From: Nocardiopsis ganjiahuensis DSM 45031
Lineage (GTDB): Bacteria > Actinomycetota > Actinomycetes > Streptosporangiales > Streptosporangiaceae
DNA length: 64,000 bases
Assembly (NCBI RefSeq): GCF_000341085.1
Contig: NZ_ANBA01000011.1
Location: forward strand, 248,001 to 312,000
Direction of reading: 5' to 3'
The notes under the pieces: model-generated
Seen by the model: only the letters and a program-made list of their open reading frames with translations
Told to the model about the DNA's origin: nothing
Database searches by the model: none
Made by a program: the position numbers and the translations under genes
In this document: positions 35,460-45,014 of the stretch, piece by piece
Position numbering within the stretch: the stretch's first letter is position 1
How the letters are laid out: each line of letters opens with the position of its first letter

Positions 35460-35503
35460 GCCCGGCTCTCCGGGAGGTGCCGGCCCGGTGGCAGGATGGG
35501 GGC

Positions 35504-35920
35504 ATGAACCTGCACCAGAACCTGCTGAACGAGCCGCCCGAGACGCGCCTGCCCGACGACCCCGAGGCGCGCGAGGCGCTGGCCGCCTCGGACGACCCCA
35601 CCCCGGTCGCCGGTCGTTTCCCGACCTACTCCGCGGCCTGGGCGCGCCTGGCCGAGCTGGCCCTGGCCGACGGCCGGCCGGTGACCGCCTACGCGTACGC
35701 CCGCACCGGATACCACCGCGGCCTGGACCAGCTGCGCCGCTCCGGTTGGAAGGGCCACGGCCCGATCCCGTGGGAGCACGAGCCCAACCAGGGCTTCCTG
35801 CGCGCCCTGCACGCCCTGGGCAAGGCCTCCGAGCAGATCGGCGACGCCGAGGAGGCCGAGCGCTGCGCGACCTTCCTCAAGGAGTCCAGCCCGGAGGCGG
35901 ACCAGGCGCTCAACGGCTGA
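35504..35920 (+). CDS. DUF3151 family protein
   Basis: This 138-residue protein matches the actinobacterial DUF3151 family. It opens with NLLNEPPETRLPDD, followed by FPTYSAAWARLAELAL, AYAYARTGYHRGLDQLRRSGW and GPIPWEHEPNQGFLRALHALGKA, all conserved. The helical pairs recall TPR units. Its function is unknown, but it is regularly found near fba and purA, as here. The ATG at 35504 has AGGA 7 bases upstream. Confidence 0.85.
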   Translation: MNLHQNLLNEPPETRLPDDPEAREALAASDDPTPVAGRFPTYSAAWARLAELALADGRPVTAYAYARTGYHRGLDQLRRSGWKGHGPIPWEHEPNQGFLRALHALGKASEQIGDAEEAERCATFLKESSPEADQALNG

Positions 35921-36005
35921 GTCCGCCACGCCGGAGCCGGCCGGGGAAAAGGCGTGCGCACAGAGCACGCGGGAACCGTGTGACACAGGCGCCGCAAAGC
36001 CCCAC

Positions 36006-36034
36006 TTAACCCGGATGCGCAGGTCGTGTACGCT
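36006..36034 (+). promoter_or_regulatory. Promoter of purA
   Basis: TTAACC (36006-36011), a 17-base spacer and TACGCT (36029-36034) fit a housekeeping sigma promoter about 100 bases upstream of purA. Confidence 0.5.
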
Positions 36035-36128
36035 CAATACGCAACGGCCCCTGTCGCTGCCTTGCGCCAGGGGTTCATCCATGTTCGGGGCCGGAAAAGC
36101 CCCGGTCAGGTGTCGAGCGAAGAGGTAG

Positions 36129-37418
<1,290 letters not shown>

Positions 37419-37467
37419 CCCGGCGACCACCCGTAACGTCCTCCAGCAGAAGAAGAGGCCCCCTGTA

Positions 37468-38718
37468 GTGAAAGCCCTCGTTCTCGGCGGCGGAGGCCGC
37501 GAGCACGCACTCGTCCGAGCTCTGTCCCTTGATCCGGGCGTCACCAGCATCCACAGCGCACCCGGCAACCCGGGCATCTCCGACCTGTCCGAGAACCACG
37601 TCATCAACGTGACGGACGGGCTGGCCGTGACCGAGCTGGCCGCGCGCATCCGGGCCGAGCTGGTCGTGATCGGCCCGGAGGCGCCGCTGGTGGCCGGGGT
37701 GGCCGACGCCCTGCGCGACCGCGGCATCCCGGTGTTCGGCCCCGACAAGGAGGCAGCCCGGCTGGAGGGCTCCAAGGCCTTCGCCAAGGAGGTCATGGAG
37801 GCGGCCGGGGTCCCCACCGCCAAGGCGCGTGTGTGCCGCAGCGCCGGCCAGGTCTCCGAGGCCCTCGACGAGTTCGGGGCGCCCTACGTGGTCAAGAACG
37901 ACGGGCTGGCCGCGGGCAAGGGCGTCGTGGTGACCGAGGACCGCGCCCTCGCGGAGCAGCACGCCCGCGAGTGCGGCCGGGTCGTCATCGAGGAGTTCCT
38001 CGACGGCCCCGAGGTCTCGCTGTTCGTGCTCACCGACGGCACCCACGCGCTCCCGCTGCTGCCCGCACAGGACTTCAAGCGCGCCTACGACGGCGACCAG
38101 GGGCCCAACACGGGCGGCATGGGCGCCTACGCCCCTGTCCCCTGGGCACCCGCCGGCCTGGTGGACGAGGTCATGGAGTCGGTCGTCCGGCCGACCGTGT
38201 CCGAGATGAACCGCCGCGGCCACCGCTACCAGGGCCTGCTCTACGTGGGCCTGGCGCTGACCTCCAAGGGTCCGCGCGTGGTGGAGTTCAACGCGCGCTT
38301 CGGCGACCCGGAGACCCAGGTCGTGCTGGACCGGCTGGCCACCCCGATCGGGACGGTCCTCCAGGCCACCGACACCGGCGGTCTCGGTTCGATCGGTTCG
38401 CTCCAGTGGAAGTCGGGCGCCGCGGTGACCGTCGTGGTCGCGGCGGAGAACTACCCGGGCGACCCGGTCAAGGGCGACCTCGTCGGCGGCCTCGACGCCG
38501 CGAACTCCGTCGAGGGCGCCTACGTGCTGCACGCGGGCACCGCCTGGGACGGGGTCCGCGACGTCAAGTCCAACGGCGGCCGCGTGCTGAACGTGGTCGG
38601 TACCGGCTCGGACCTGCGCCAGGCCCGTGAGCGCGCCTACGAGGCCGCGAGCAGGCTCGAACTGCGCGGCTCCTTCTACCGCACCGACATCGCCGAGCGG
38701 GCCGCCGCCGAGGTCTAG
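37468..38718 (+). CDS. purD: Phosphoribosylamine-glycine ligase
   Basis: PurD makes glycinamide ribonucleotide from phosphoribosylamine, glycine and ATP, the second step of purine synthesis. The 416-residue ATP-grasp protein has VLGGGGREHAL at the N-terminus, the P-loop-like GLAAGKGVVV, FLDGPEVSLF, the QGPNTGGMGAYAPVP segment and EFNARFGDPETQ. The GTG at 37468 marks the conserved N-terminus; an AAGAAGAGG stretch lies about 10 bases upstream. A terminator follows before purC. Confidence 0.97.
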   Translation: MKALVLGGGGREHALVRALSLDPGVTSIHSAPGNPGISDLSENHVINVTDGLAVTELAARIRAELVVIGPEAPLVAGVADALRDRGIPVFGPDKEAARLEGSKAFAKEVMEAAGVPTAKARVCRSAGQVSEALDEFGAPYVVKNDGLAAGKGVVVTEDRALAEQHARECGRVVIEEFLDGPEVSLFVLTDGTHALPLLPAQDFKRAYDGDQGPNTGGMGAYAPVPWAPAGLVDEVMESVVRPTVSEMNRRGHRYQGLLYVGLALTSKGPRVVEFNARFGDPETQVVLDRLATPIGTVLQATDTGGLGSIGSLQWKSGAAVTVVVAAENYPGDPVKGDLVGGLDAANSVEGAYVLHAGTAWDGVRDVKSNGGRVLNVVGTGSDLRQARERAYEAASRLELRGSFYRTDIAERAAAEV

Positions 38719-38738
38719 CGACGGGCGACAGAACCCCT

Positions 38739-38771
38739 CAAGGGCCTCCGGCGGCGCGCCGGGGGCCCTTG
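38739..38771 (+). terminator. Terminator between purD and purC
   Basis: Arms of 15 bases (38739-38753 and 38757-38771) pair with one mismatch, with a 3-base loop. Confidence 0.75.
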
Positions 38772-38882
38772 TGCGTGCGTGCCGCCGCCCCGGAGGAGAC
38801 GGAGCGCGGGGGCTGCCCGAGCGGGCCCGTCACCGGGAACGCGATACTGGAGGGGTCCGCACCGAAACCAGAGAGAAGCGTC

Positions 38883-39788
38883 ATGAGTGGCTTCGTCACC
38901 GTTCCCGAGCCCGTCGAGGTTCCGGGGCTCACCCATCTGCACACCGGCAAGGTGCGCGACCTGTACTCGACGGCCTCCGGCGAACTGGTGATGGTGGCCA
39001 GCGACCGCGTCTCGGCGTTCGACTGGGTGCTGCCCACGGAGATCCCCGGCAAGGGCCGACTGCTCACACAGCTGTCCCTGTGGTGGTTCGAGCGCCTCGG
39101 CGACCTGGTCGCCAACCATGTTGTCTCGGACACCCCTCCCGAGGGCGCGCCGGCCGACTGGGCCGGGCGCACGCTGGTCTGTGAGCGGCTGGACATGGTC
39201 CCGGTGGAGTGCGTGGCCCGCGGCTACCTCGCCGGTTCCGGGCTGGCCGAGTACCGGGTGGACCGCACGGTGTGCGGCGTCCCGCTCCCCGAGGGCCTGA
39301 CCGACGGCTCCGAGCTGCCCGAGCCGGTCTTCACCCCGGCCACCAAGGCCGAGGTCGGCGACCACGACGAGAACGTGTCGTTCGAGGTCGTGGCCGAGCG
39401 GCACGGTGAGAAGCTCGCCGCGGAGCTGCGCGACCTCACTCTGCGGGTCTACGGGCGCGGCCGGGACATCGCCCGGGAGCGCGGTGTGCTCCTCGCCGAC
39501 ACGAAGTTCGAGTTCGGTCGGAACGGCTCGGGTGACCTCGTCCTCGCCGACGAGGTGTTCACCCCGGACTCGTCCCGTTACTGGCCCGCCGACGAATGGC
39601 ACCCGGGACACGCCCAGCCGTCGTTCGACAAGCAGGTCCTCCGCGACTGGCTGACTTCGGCCGGGTCGGGGTGGGACCGCGCCTCGGACACACCGCCTCC
39701 GGAACTCCCTGCCGACGTGGTGGAGCGCACTCTGTCCCGTTACACGGAGATCTACAGGCGTCTGACCGGTACCGACCCCGCCCTGTGA
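38883..39788 (+). CDS. purC: SAICAR synthetase
   Basis: PurC condenses CAIR with aspartate, using ATP, to give SAICAR in purine synthesis. The 301-residue protein has HTGKVRDLYS, VASDRVSAFDWVLPTEIPGKG, VECVARGYLAGSG, the ATKAEVGDHDENVSF segment, LLADTKFEFG and LADEVFTPDSSRYW. This is the longer actinobacterial/fungal-type form. The ATG at 38883 has AGAGAGAAG upstream. It has its own promoter region after the purD terminator. Confidence 0.97.
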   Translation: MSGFVTVPEPVEVPGLTHLHTGKVRDLYSTASGELVMVASDRVSAFDWVLPTEIPGKGRLLTQLSLWWFERLGDLVANHVVSDTPPEGAPADWAGRTLVCERLDMVPVECVARGYLAGSGLAEYRVDRTVCGVPLPEGLTDGSELPEPVFTPATKAEVGDHDENVSFEVVAERHGEKLAAELRDLTLRVYGRGRDIARERGVLLADTKFEFGRNGSGDLVLADEVFTPDSSRYWPADEWHPGHAQPSFDKQVLRDWLTSAGSGWDRASDTPPPELPADVVERTLSRYTEIYRRLTGTDPAL

Positions 39789-39888
39789 CCGACGGCGGCG
39801 GCGTGATTCAGCGCACGCGAACGTCGTTTCGGCTGTGAGAGCGCGTATGGTGGTGGAGTCGTATGCAACACCGGAGTAACGGAAAGCC

Positions 39889-39996
39889 ATGCGTACGACC
39901 CCTGGTCTCTCCCTCCGGCGTCATGCCTCTTTGGCCGTTTGGCGGGACTCTTACCGCGATCTGCGGGTATACCACGTTCTGAGCCGGTTGGCGTGA
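39889..39996 (+). CDS. Possible 35-residue peptide upstream of murA
   Basis: A short frame with a GGAAAG site 3 bases before its ATG would encode a basic, Leu/Arg-rich peptide. No family is recognised. It may be a leader peptide or chance. Confidence 0.2.
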   Translation: MRTTPGLSLRRHASLAVWRDSYRDLRVYHVLSRLA

Positions 39997-40108
39997 GCGG
40001 GTTGCTATAGAGTCAGCGCGAACCCACCGGTTCACTGGCCGCGCAGGTCACACGCAAGTTGGTCGCAACGTTCCGGGGGAATCCCGCGTCTAAAACGCAT
40101 ACGGGCGA

Positions 40109-40133
40109 CACCCGACGTGGGTGACCTTTTTTT
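40109..40133 (+). terminator. Hairpin and T-run just before murA
   Basis: CACCC (40109-40113) pairs with GGGTG (40119-40123) and is followed by seven T bases. It ends 24 bases before the murA start, so it either ends read-through from purC or acts as an attenuator. Confidence 0.55.
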
Positions 40134-40157
40134 CACATCTGCCTCACAAAGGAGCAC

Positions 40158-41459
40158 ATGAGCATGGGCCAGGAGGTTCGTTACCGCGTCCGCGGCGGAC
40201 GCCCCCTCAGTGGAACGGCGTTCATCCAAGGCGCGAAGAACGCCGTCCTGCCGATGATCGGGGCCGCCCTACTGGCGGCCAAGGGCCGTACTGTGCTGCG
40301 GAACGTCCCGGTCATCGAGGACGTCTACCGCGCGCTTGAGCTCGCCGAACACGTGGGCGCCAAGGTCGCTTTCCATGAGGCCGAGCGCACTGTCGTCATC
40401 GACGCGTCCGGTCTCAACGACCCCGAGCGCGCCGTCCTGCCCGCCGACATCGCGGCCCGCTTCCGCGGCTCCGTGCTCTTCGTTCCCGCGCTGATGCACC
40501 GCACCGGCCGCGCGCGCATCGAGGGTGTCGGCGGCTGCAACCTCGGCAGCCGGAACCTCGACTTCCACTACCGCGGCTTCGCGCGGCTGGGCGCCGAGGT
40601 CACCGAGGACCTCGAGCTCAACCACATCAACGTGGAGGCGAGCAAGCTCCGCGGCGGTCACCTGTACCTGGACACCCCGTCCCACACCGGTACCGAGAAC
40701 CTCCTGATGGCGGCCGTGCTGGCTCCTGGCACCACCGTGATCGAGCACGCGGCCCTCGAGCCCGAGGTCATCGACGTCATCAACTTCCTCTCCGCCATGG
40801 GCGCGAAGATCAGCGGTGGCGGCACCGGTCTGATCACCGTCGAGGGCGTCGAGGAGCTCACCGCCGTCGAGCACACCATCATGTCCGACCGCATCGACGC
40901 CGGTGTGTTCGCGATGACCGTCGCCGCCACCGGTGGCGAGGTCAGCCTGGTGGGCGCCAACCTGGACCACCTGGGTGTGGCCCGCTGGAAGCTCGAGCAG
41001 ATGGGCGTCGGCTTCTCCCAGGAGGGCGCCGTCCTGCACGTCCAGCGGGACCCGTCCGTGCCGCTGCGCCCGATCAACGCGGTGACCTCGCCGTTCCCGG
41101 GCTTCGCGACGGACCTGCAGTCCCCGCTGATGGCGCTGGCCACGCTCGCCGAGGGTGAGAGCTACATCCACGAGGCCATCTACGACGGCCGCTTCGCGCT
41201 GGCCGACGAGCTCAACAAGATGGGCGCCAAGATCGAGGTCGAGGGCACCCGCGCCATCGTGCACGGTTCCACGAACCTGCGCGGCGCCGAGGTGATCGCC
41301 CACGACCTGCGCACCGGCGCGGCCCTGGTCCTCGCCGGACTGGTCGCCGAAGGTGAGACAATCGTGGCGCCTGGTTATCTGGTTGACCGCGGTCACGCTC
41401 AGTTCGCGACGCGGCTTGCCGCGCTGGGCGGTGACGTGGAGCGCGTCACCGTCTCGTAG
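40158..41459 (+). CDS. murA: UDP-N-acetylglucosamine 1-carboxyvinyltransferase
   Basis: MurA adds enolpyruvate from PEP to UDP-GlcNAc, the first committed step of peptidoglycan synthesis, and is the fosfomycin target. The 433-residue protein has QGAKNAVLP (Lys-Asn pair), the catalytic Cys and Arg in VGGCNLGSRNLDFH, FATDLQ with the general base Asp, YDGRFALADELNKMGA, AHDLRTGAAL and VDRGH. All key E. coli residues have counterparts, and the Cys is intact, so fosfomycin sensitivity is expected. It differs much from the usual streptomycete MurA, so a second copy elsewhere is possible. The ATG at 40158 or at 40164 fits the AAGGAG site. Confidence 0.9.
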   Translation: MSMGQEVRYRVRGGRPLSGTAFIQGAKNAVLPMIGAALLAAKGRTVLRNVPVIEDVYRALELAEHVGAKVAFHEAERTVVIDASGLNDPERAVLPADIAARFRGSVLFVPALMHRTGRARIEGVGGCNLGSRNLDFHYRGFARLGAEVTEDLELNHINVEASKLRGGHLYLDTPSHTGTENLLMAAVLAPGTTVIEHAALEPEVIDVINFLSAMGAKISGGGTGLITVEGVEELTAVEHTIMSDRIDAGVFAMTVAATGGEVSLVGANLDHLGVARWKLEQMGVGFSQEGAVLHVQRDPSVPLRPINAVTSPFPGFATDLQSPLMALATLAEGESYIHEAIYDGRFALADELNKMGAKIEVEGTRAIVHGSTNLRGAEVIAHDLRTGAALVLAGLVAEGETIVAPGYLVDRGHAQFATRLAALGGDVERVTVS

Positions 41460-41483
41460 GAGCCGTAAGCGCAGTTCGAGCCG

Positions 41484-41506
41484 GGGTGGGAGGCTTCCTC
41501 CCACCC
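41484..41506 (+). terminator. Terminator of murA
   Basis: A perfect 10-bp hairpin (41484-41493 and 41497-41506) with a 3-base loop is followed by GGGCTTTCG, 25 bases after the stop codon. Confidence 0.75.
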
Positions 41507-41558
41507 GGGCTTTCGGCGTTGATATGGAAAACGATCTTCTTTGGCCCCGCACAATGGG

Positions 41559-41592
41559 TACGATCTCGGCAATCATGCCGTGACAGAGATCG
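41559..41592. promoter_or_regulatory. Nested dyad over the promoter of the regulator gene
   Basis: A TACGAT minus-10-like element (41559-41564) overlaps nested inverted repeats: CGATCTC (41561-41567) with GAGATCG (41586-41592), and GGC with GCC inside. The site lies 64 bases before the regulator gene and suits autoregulation. Confidence 0.45.
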
Positions 41593-41655
41593 GGTCGGGA
41601 AACCAGTGGGCGCACATAGTGAAGAGCGTGGAATGGTAGCGGGGAGCAACCCGAG

Positions 41656-42975
41656 GTGAGTGCGCAGCGTACTGGCGATTTGACGATCGGCGTCATAGGA
41701 CCCCATGAGGTGGTCGAACGGGTCATGCTCATGGGTCCGGGGTCCACCGGGCCCCTCAACGCCAGACTCATCGCCGCCGCCTACCGAGATGAGCAAGAGG
41801 CGACGGACAAGGTCGTCAGGCTGGGTTCGGCGATCGACGCCTATCTTTTCGCCAGCCCTGTCCCCTACGAGTTCGCACGGAAGGCCGGCGTGTTGACCAT
41901 GCCCGCGACCTTCGTGCCGCTCGGCGGGGCGAGCCTGCACGAGGCCTTGCTCCGAGCGACCCTGGACGAGCGGTACGACCCGACCAGAGCCAGTCTCGAC
42001 GTGCTCAGCCGTGCCGACGTGGTGGAGGCCTACTCCGAGGTCGACCTGCCCGTGGACGGCATCCATGTGCACGAGGAGCTGACCAACACCGCCCAGCTCA
42101 CCTCCTTCCACGAGGGGCTGTGGCGGCGCAAGGCCACCAAGATGGCGATCACCTGCGTACGCGGCGTCGCCGAGCGCCTGGAGGCCATCGGCGTGCCGGT
42201 GATCCGGCTGCGTCCGACCAACGCGGGTGTGCGCAGCGCCCTGCAGACCGCCGGTCTGCTGGGTGCGCACCACCGCTTGGAGGAGGCCCAGCTGGGTGTG
42301 GTCGTCGTGGACGTGCCGACGCTGCGCGACTCCTCCCGCCGCTCCACCCCGCGCTACTGGCGCGAGGAGCTGCGGCTGTCGCTGCACCGCCTGCTGCTCC
42401 AGGAGGCCCACCGGATCAACGCGACGGCGCACCGGCTGGACGACCACTCGTTCATGGTGACCGCCACGCGGGGTTCCCTGGTCACCGCGACCGAGGGGTT
42501 CCGGCAGCCCCCGTTCGTGGAGCGCATCAAGGCGGAGCTGGGCATCGCGATCGAGGTGGGCATCGGCATGGGCCGGACCACCCAGGACGCGGAGTCGCAC
42601 GCACGCGCGGCGCTCAACCGGGCCCAGGCGTCCCGGCAGAGCTTCGCGGTGGACCGTGAGGGCCGTTCACTGGTTCCGGCGCAGCGCGCTCCGGCCCGCC
42701 AGTCGTCCGAGCCCCTGCGTACCAAGGGCAGGGAGACCCTCGTCCGCCTCTCGGAGAAGATCGCCGAGGAGGACGGGCCGCTGGTCGTGGACGCGGAGAA
42801 CGCCGGGCGCATGCTCGGGGTCACCTCCCGGACCGCGCGCCGGCTGCTGCGCACCCTGGTGGAGGAGGGCCTGGCCTGGCCCCTGCCGCCGAACCGCACA
42901 CTCCAGCCCGGCCGTCCGCGACAGCTCTACCGGCTGATCGTGGAGAAGCTGGACAAGGACGCCGCGGGCAAGTAG
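41656..42975 (+). CDS. Putative transcriptional regulator with PrpR-N-like and winged-helix regions
   Basis: This 439-residue soluble protein seems to have three parts. Residues 1-140 resemble a two-layer sensor fold (DLTIGVIGPHEVVERVM then DAYLFASPVPYEFARKAGVL). A central alpha/beta region at about 150-320 resembles a degenerate nucleotidyl-cyclase or GGDEF fold (IEVGIGMGRTTQDAESHA). A C-terminal winged helix at about 375-430 follows (AGRMLGVTSRTARRLLRTLVEEG). It is conserved in style but I cannot name the family. The GTG at 41656 has GGGGAG 9 bases upstream. It is transcribed after murA but behind a terminator, so it has its own promoter. Confidence 0.7.
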   Translation: MSAQRTGDLTIGVIGPHEVVERVMLMGPGSTGPLNARLIAAAYRDEQEATDKVVRLGSAIDAYLFASPVPYEFARKAGVLTMPATFVPLGGASLHEALLRATLDERYDPTRASLDVLSRADVVEAYSEVDLPVDGIHVHEELTNTAQLTSFHEGLWRRKATKMAITCVRGVAERLEAIGVPVIRLRPTNAGVRSALQTAGLLGAHHRLEEAQLGVVVVDVPTLRDSSRRSTPRYWREELRLSLHRLLLQEAHRINATAHRLDDHSFMVTATRGSLVTATEGFRQPPFVERIKAELGIAIEVGIGMGRTTQDAESHARAALNRAQASRQSFAVDREGRSLVPAQRAPARQSSEPLRTKGRETLVRLSEKIAEEDGPLVVDAENAGRMLGVTSRTARRLLRTLVEEGLAWPLPPNRTLQPGRPRQLYRLIVEKLDKDAAGK

Positions 42976-43045
42976 CCCGCACGTGCCGCCGCGGCGTGCA
43001 TCGGCACGGATCCAATGCACGGTGCGGGTGCACATGACGACACGC

Positions 43046-43085
43046 CCGACGGGGGCGGCCCTTCACATGGGGCCGCCCCCGTCGG
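43046..43085. terminator. Bidirectional terminator between the regulator and hisC
   Basis: A 16-bp inverted repeat (43046-43061 and 43070-43085, 8-base loop) lies between two convergent genes and would serve both. Confidence 0.8.
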
Positions 43086-43115
43086 TGTTGCGTACCGCCG
43101 CCCGGCGGGTGGTCC

Positions 43116-44198
43116 TCAGCGGCGCTTGCCGTAGGCGGTGGCGACGGAGAGGAACACGTCGTTCTCCTCGGGCGTGCCGAGGCTGACCCGGGCGCCCTCG
43201 CCGTCGAACGGACGCACGGCGACACCCTCCTCGGCGCAGGCGGCGGCGAAGTCCAGGGTGTCCCCGTCCAGCCGCAGCCACACGAAGTTGGCCTCCGTGG
43301 GGGGCACGGTCCACCCGGAGGCCACCAGGGCCTCACGGACGCGCTCACGCTCCTTCACGGTGGCCTCCACGCGCTCCAGGAGCTCGGGTTCGGCCTCGAG
43401 GGACGCGATCCCGGCCGCCTGGGCGAGGTGGTTGACCGCGAAGGGCACGATCGTCTTGCGCGCGGCGGAGGCCACGTGGGGGTGGCCGACGAGGTAGCCC
43501 AGGCGCACGGCGGCCAGCCCGTAGGCCTTGGAGAAGGTGCGCAGGACCGCCACGTTGGGGCGGTCGCCGTACAGCTTCACGCCGTCCGGGACCTCGGGGT
43601 CGCGCACGTACTCGCGGTAGGCCTCGTCGAGGATGACCAGCACGTGGTCGGGGACCCGGTCGAGGAAGTCGACGAGCTCCCGCTCCCGGACCGTGGTTCC
43701 GGTCGGGTTGTTCGGGTTGCACACCAGCACCATGCGGGTGTTCTCGGTGATCGCGGCGAGGAGCGCCTCGAGGTCGTGGGTCTCGTCCCTGAGCGGGACC
43801 CGGACCGACGTCACCCCGGCCAGCTCGGCGAGCAGCGGGTAGGCCTCGAAGGAGCGCCAGGCGTAGACGACCTCGGCGCCGGGCTCTCCGACGGCCTCCA
43901 GGAGCTGCTGGAGCAGGCCCACAGAGCCCGCGCCGAGCGCGACGTGGTCCTCGGGCACGTCCAGGTGCGCCGCGAGCACGGCGATCAGCTCGGTGGCGCC
44001 CGGGTCCGGGTAGCGGTTCAGGTCTGCGGAGGCGCGGGTGATGGCCTCACGCACCGACGGGAGCGGACCGTAGGGGCTCTCGTTGGAGGACAGCTTGATC
44101 GAGCGCCCGCCGGGCCCGACGACCCTGAGCCCGGGCTTGTAGGCGGGGATGGACTCCAGTACCGCCCGCAGATATGGCGATTTCGACTCCGACACCAT
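43116..44198 (-). CDS. hisC: Histidinol-phosphate/aromatic aminotransferase
   Basis: This 360-residue PLP enzyme of fold type I converts imidazole-acetol phosphate to histidinol phosphate, or transaminates aromatic keto acids. It has [10 protein letters not shown], the [11 protein letters not shown] cofactor loop, [15 protein letters not shown] with the PLP-binding Asp and Tyr, and [15 protein letters not shown] with the PLP lysine. The family also includes the phenylalanine transaminase Pat, and a stand-alone gene away from the his operon, as here, leans toward that role. The ATG at 44198 has AGGAAGGA upstream. The divergent neighbour is a lipoprotein. Confidence 0.88.
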   Translation of the reverse strand: MVSESKSPYLRAVLESIPAYKPGLRVVGPGGRSIKLSSNESPYGPLPSVREAITRASADLNRYPDPGATELIAVLAAHLDVPEDHVALGAGSVGLLQQLLEAVGEPGAEVVYAWRSFEAYPLLAELAGVTSVRVPLRDETHDLEALLAAITENTRMVLVCNPNNPTGTTVRERELVDFLDRVPDHVLVILDEAYREYVRDPEVPDGVKLYGDRPNVAVLRTFSKAYGLAAVRLGYLVGHPHVASAARKTIVPFAVNHLAQAAGIASLEAEPELLERVEATVKERERVREALVASGWTVPPTEANFVWLRLDGDTLDFAAACAEEGVAVRPFDGEGARVSLGTPEENDVFLSVATAYGKRR

Positions 44199-44306
44199 TG
44201 TCCTTCCTCAATACTTTGTGCTAACCCCGCGACACTCTCAGCAATGAGAGGCCCGGGCCGGTCACCGCTCCAAGCGGAAATATCGCACAAACGAGGAGAT
44301 ACCACC

Positions 44307-45014
44307 ATGCGTTTGCGTCATAGTCCTGTCCGCCCCGCCTCGGCCGTCGCGATCGCGATGACCTGTGCGGTCACCCTGGCCGCCTGCGGCGGCGCGGACG
44401 AGGAGCAGGCCGACGACCCCGGCATGGAGGCGGCGGCGCAGCTGCACGACGCCCAGCCGCTGAACGTCGGAGACGTGACCCTGCTCCCCGAGAGCAGTGA
44501 GGCCGGAACCTACTCCGAGCTTGTCACAGTGAAGTACTCCGAAGAAGTCCGGGCCTCCACCGAGCTGGACAAACCCGAGTGCATGGACGCCGCCAACCGG
44601 TGGGGCGACCTGGAATCCGTGCGCGACGCGCCCGCCTCCGTGGCCGCCTACGAGTGGTCCGAGGGCAACGTCTCGCACATCCTCGTCCAGCTCGACGAGG
44701 AGTCGGCGGCCGAGGCGCTGTCCGTCGAGCCCCCGGAGACCTGCGCGGAGTACACCGCCACCTACGAGGACGGCAGCAGCTCCGACTACGGGGTCACCGA
44801 CCTGGACGTGCCCCCCGTGGGCGACGAGTCACGCTCCTTCGGCATCCAGGTCAGCGACGACGACGGCGAGAACCACATGTACACCGTCATGTACCGCAAC
44901 GGCGGCCTGCTGGGCACCACCTCCGTGATGGGGCCCGGCGAGGCCGAGGACTACGAGCAGCTGCTCGTGGACTTCAGCGAGGCCGCCGTCAAACGACAGG
45001 ACCAGATGCTCTGA
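44307..45014 (+). CDS. Putative lipoprotein
   Basis: This 235-residue protein starts with a lipoprotein signal: basic MRLRHSPVRP, a hydrophobic core and the lipobox LAACGG, with the lipidated Cys at about 28. The mature part is strongly acidic and has two further cysteines. It should be anchored on the outer face of the cytoplasmic membrane. I do not recognise the fold. The ATG at 44307 has GAGGAG 8 bases upstream. Its last 26 bases overlap the convergent MauE-type gene. Confidence 0.78.
   Translation: MRLRHSPVRPASAVAIAMTCAVTLAACGGADEEQADDPGMEAAAQLHDAQPLNVGDVTLLPESSEAGTYSELVTVKYSEEVRASTELDKPECMDAANRWGDLESVRDAPASVAAYEWSEGNVSHILVQLDEESAAEALSVEPPETCAEYTATYEDGSSSDYGVTDLDVPPVGDESRSFGIQVSDDDGENHMYTVMYRNGGLLGTTSVMGPGEAEDYEQLLVDFSEAAVKRQDQML

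Larger units (their letters stand above)
39789..40157. other. 369-base murA leader region
   Basis: The sequence is less GC-rich than its surroundings. A TATAGAGT element near 40005-40012 is the best minus-10 candidate. A short frame with a GGAAAG site (39889-39996) and a hairpin plus T-run directly before murA are listed separately. Confidence 0.4.

Noticed and set aside
40158-41459. MurA paralog with a fosfomycin-resistant active site
   Set aside because: The catalytic Cys in VGGCNLGSR is intact, so there is no sign of the Cys-to-Asp change known from resistant forms.
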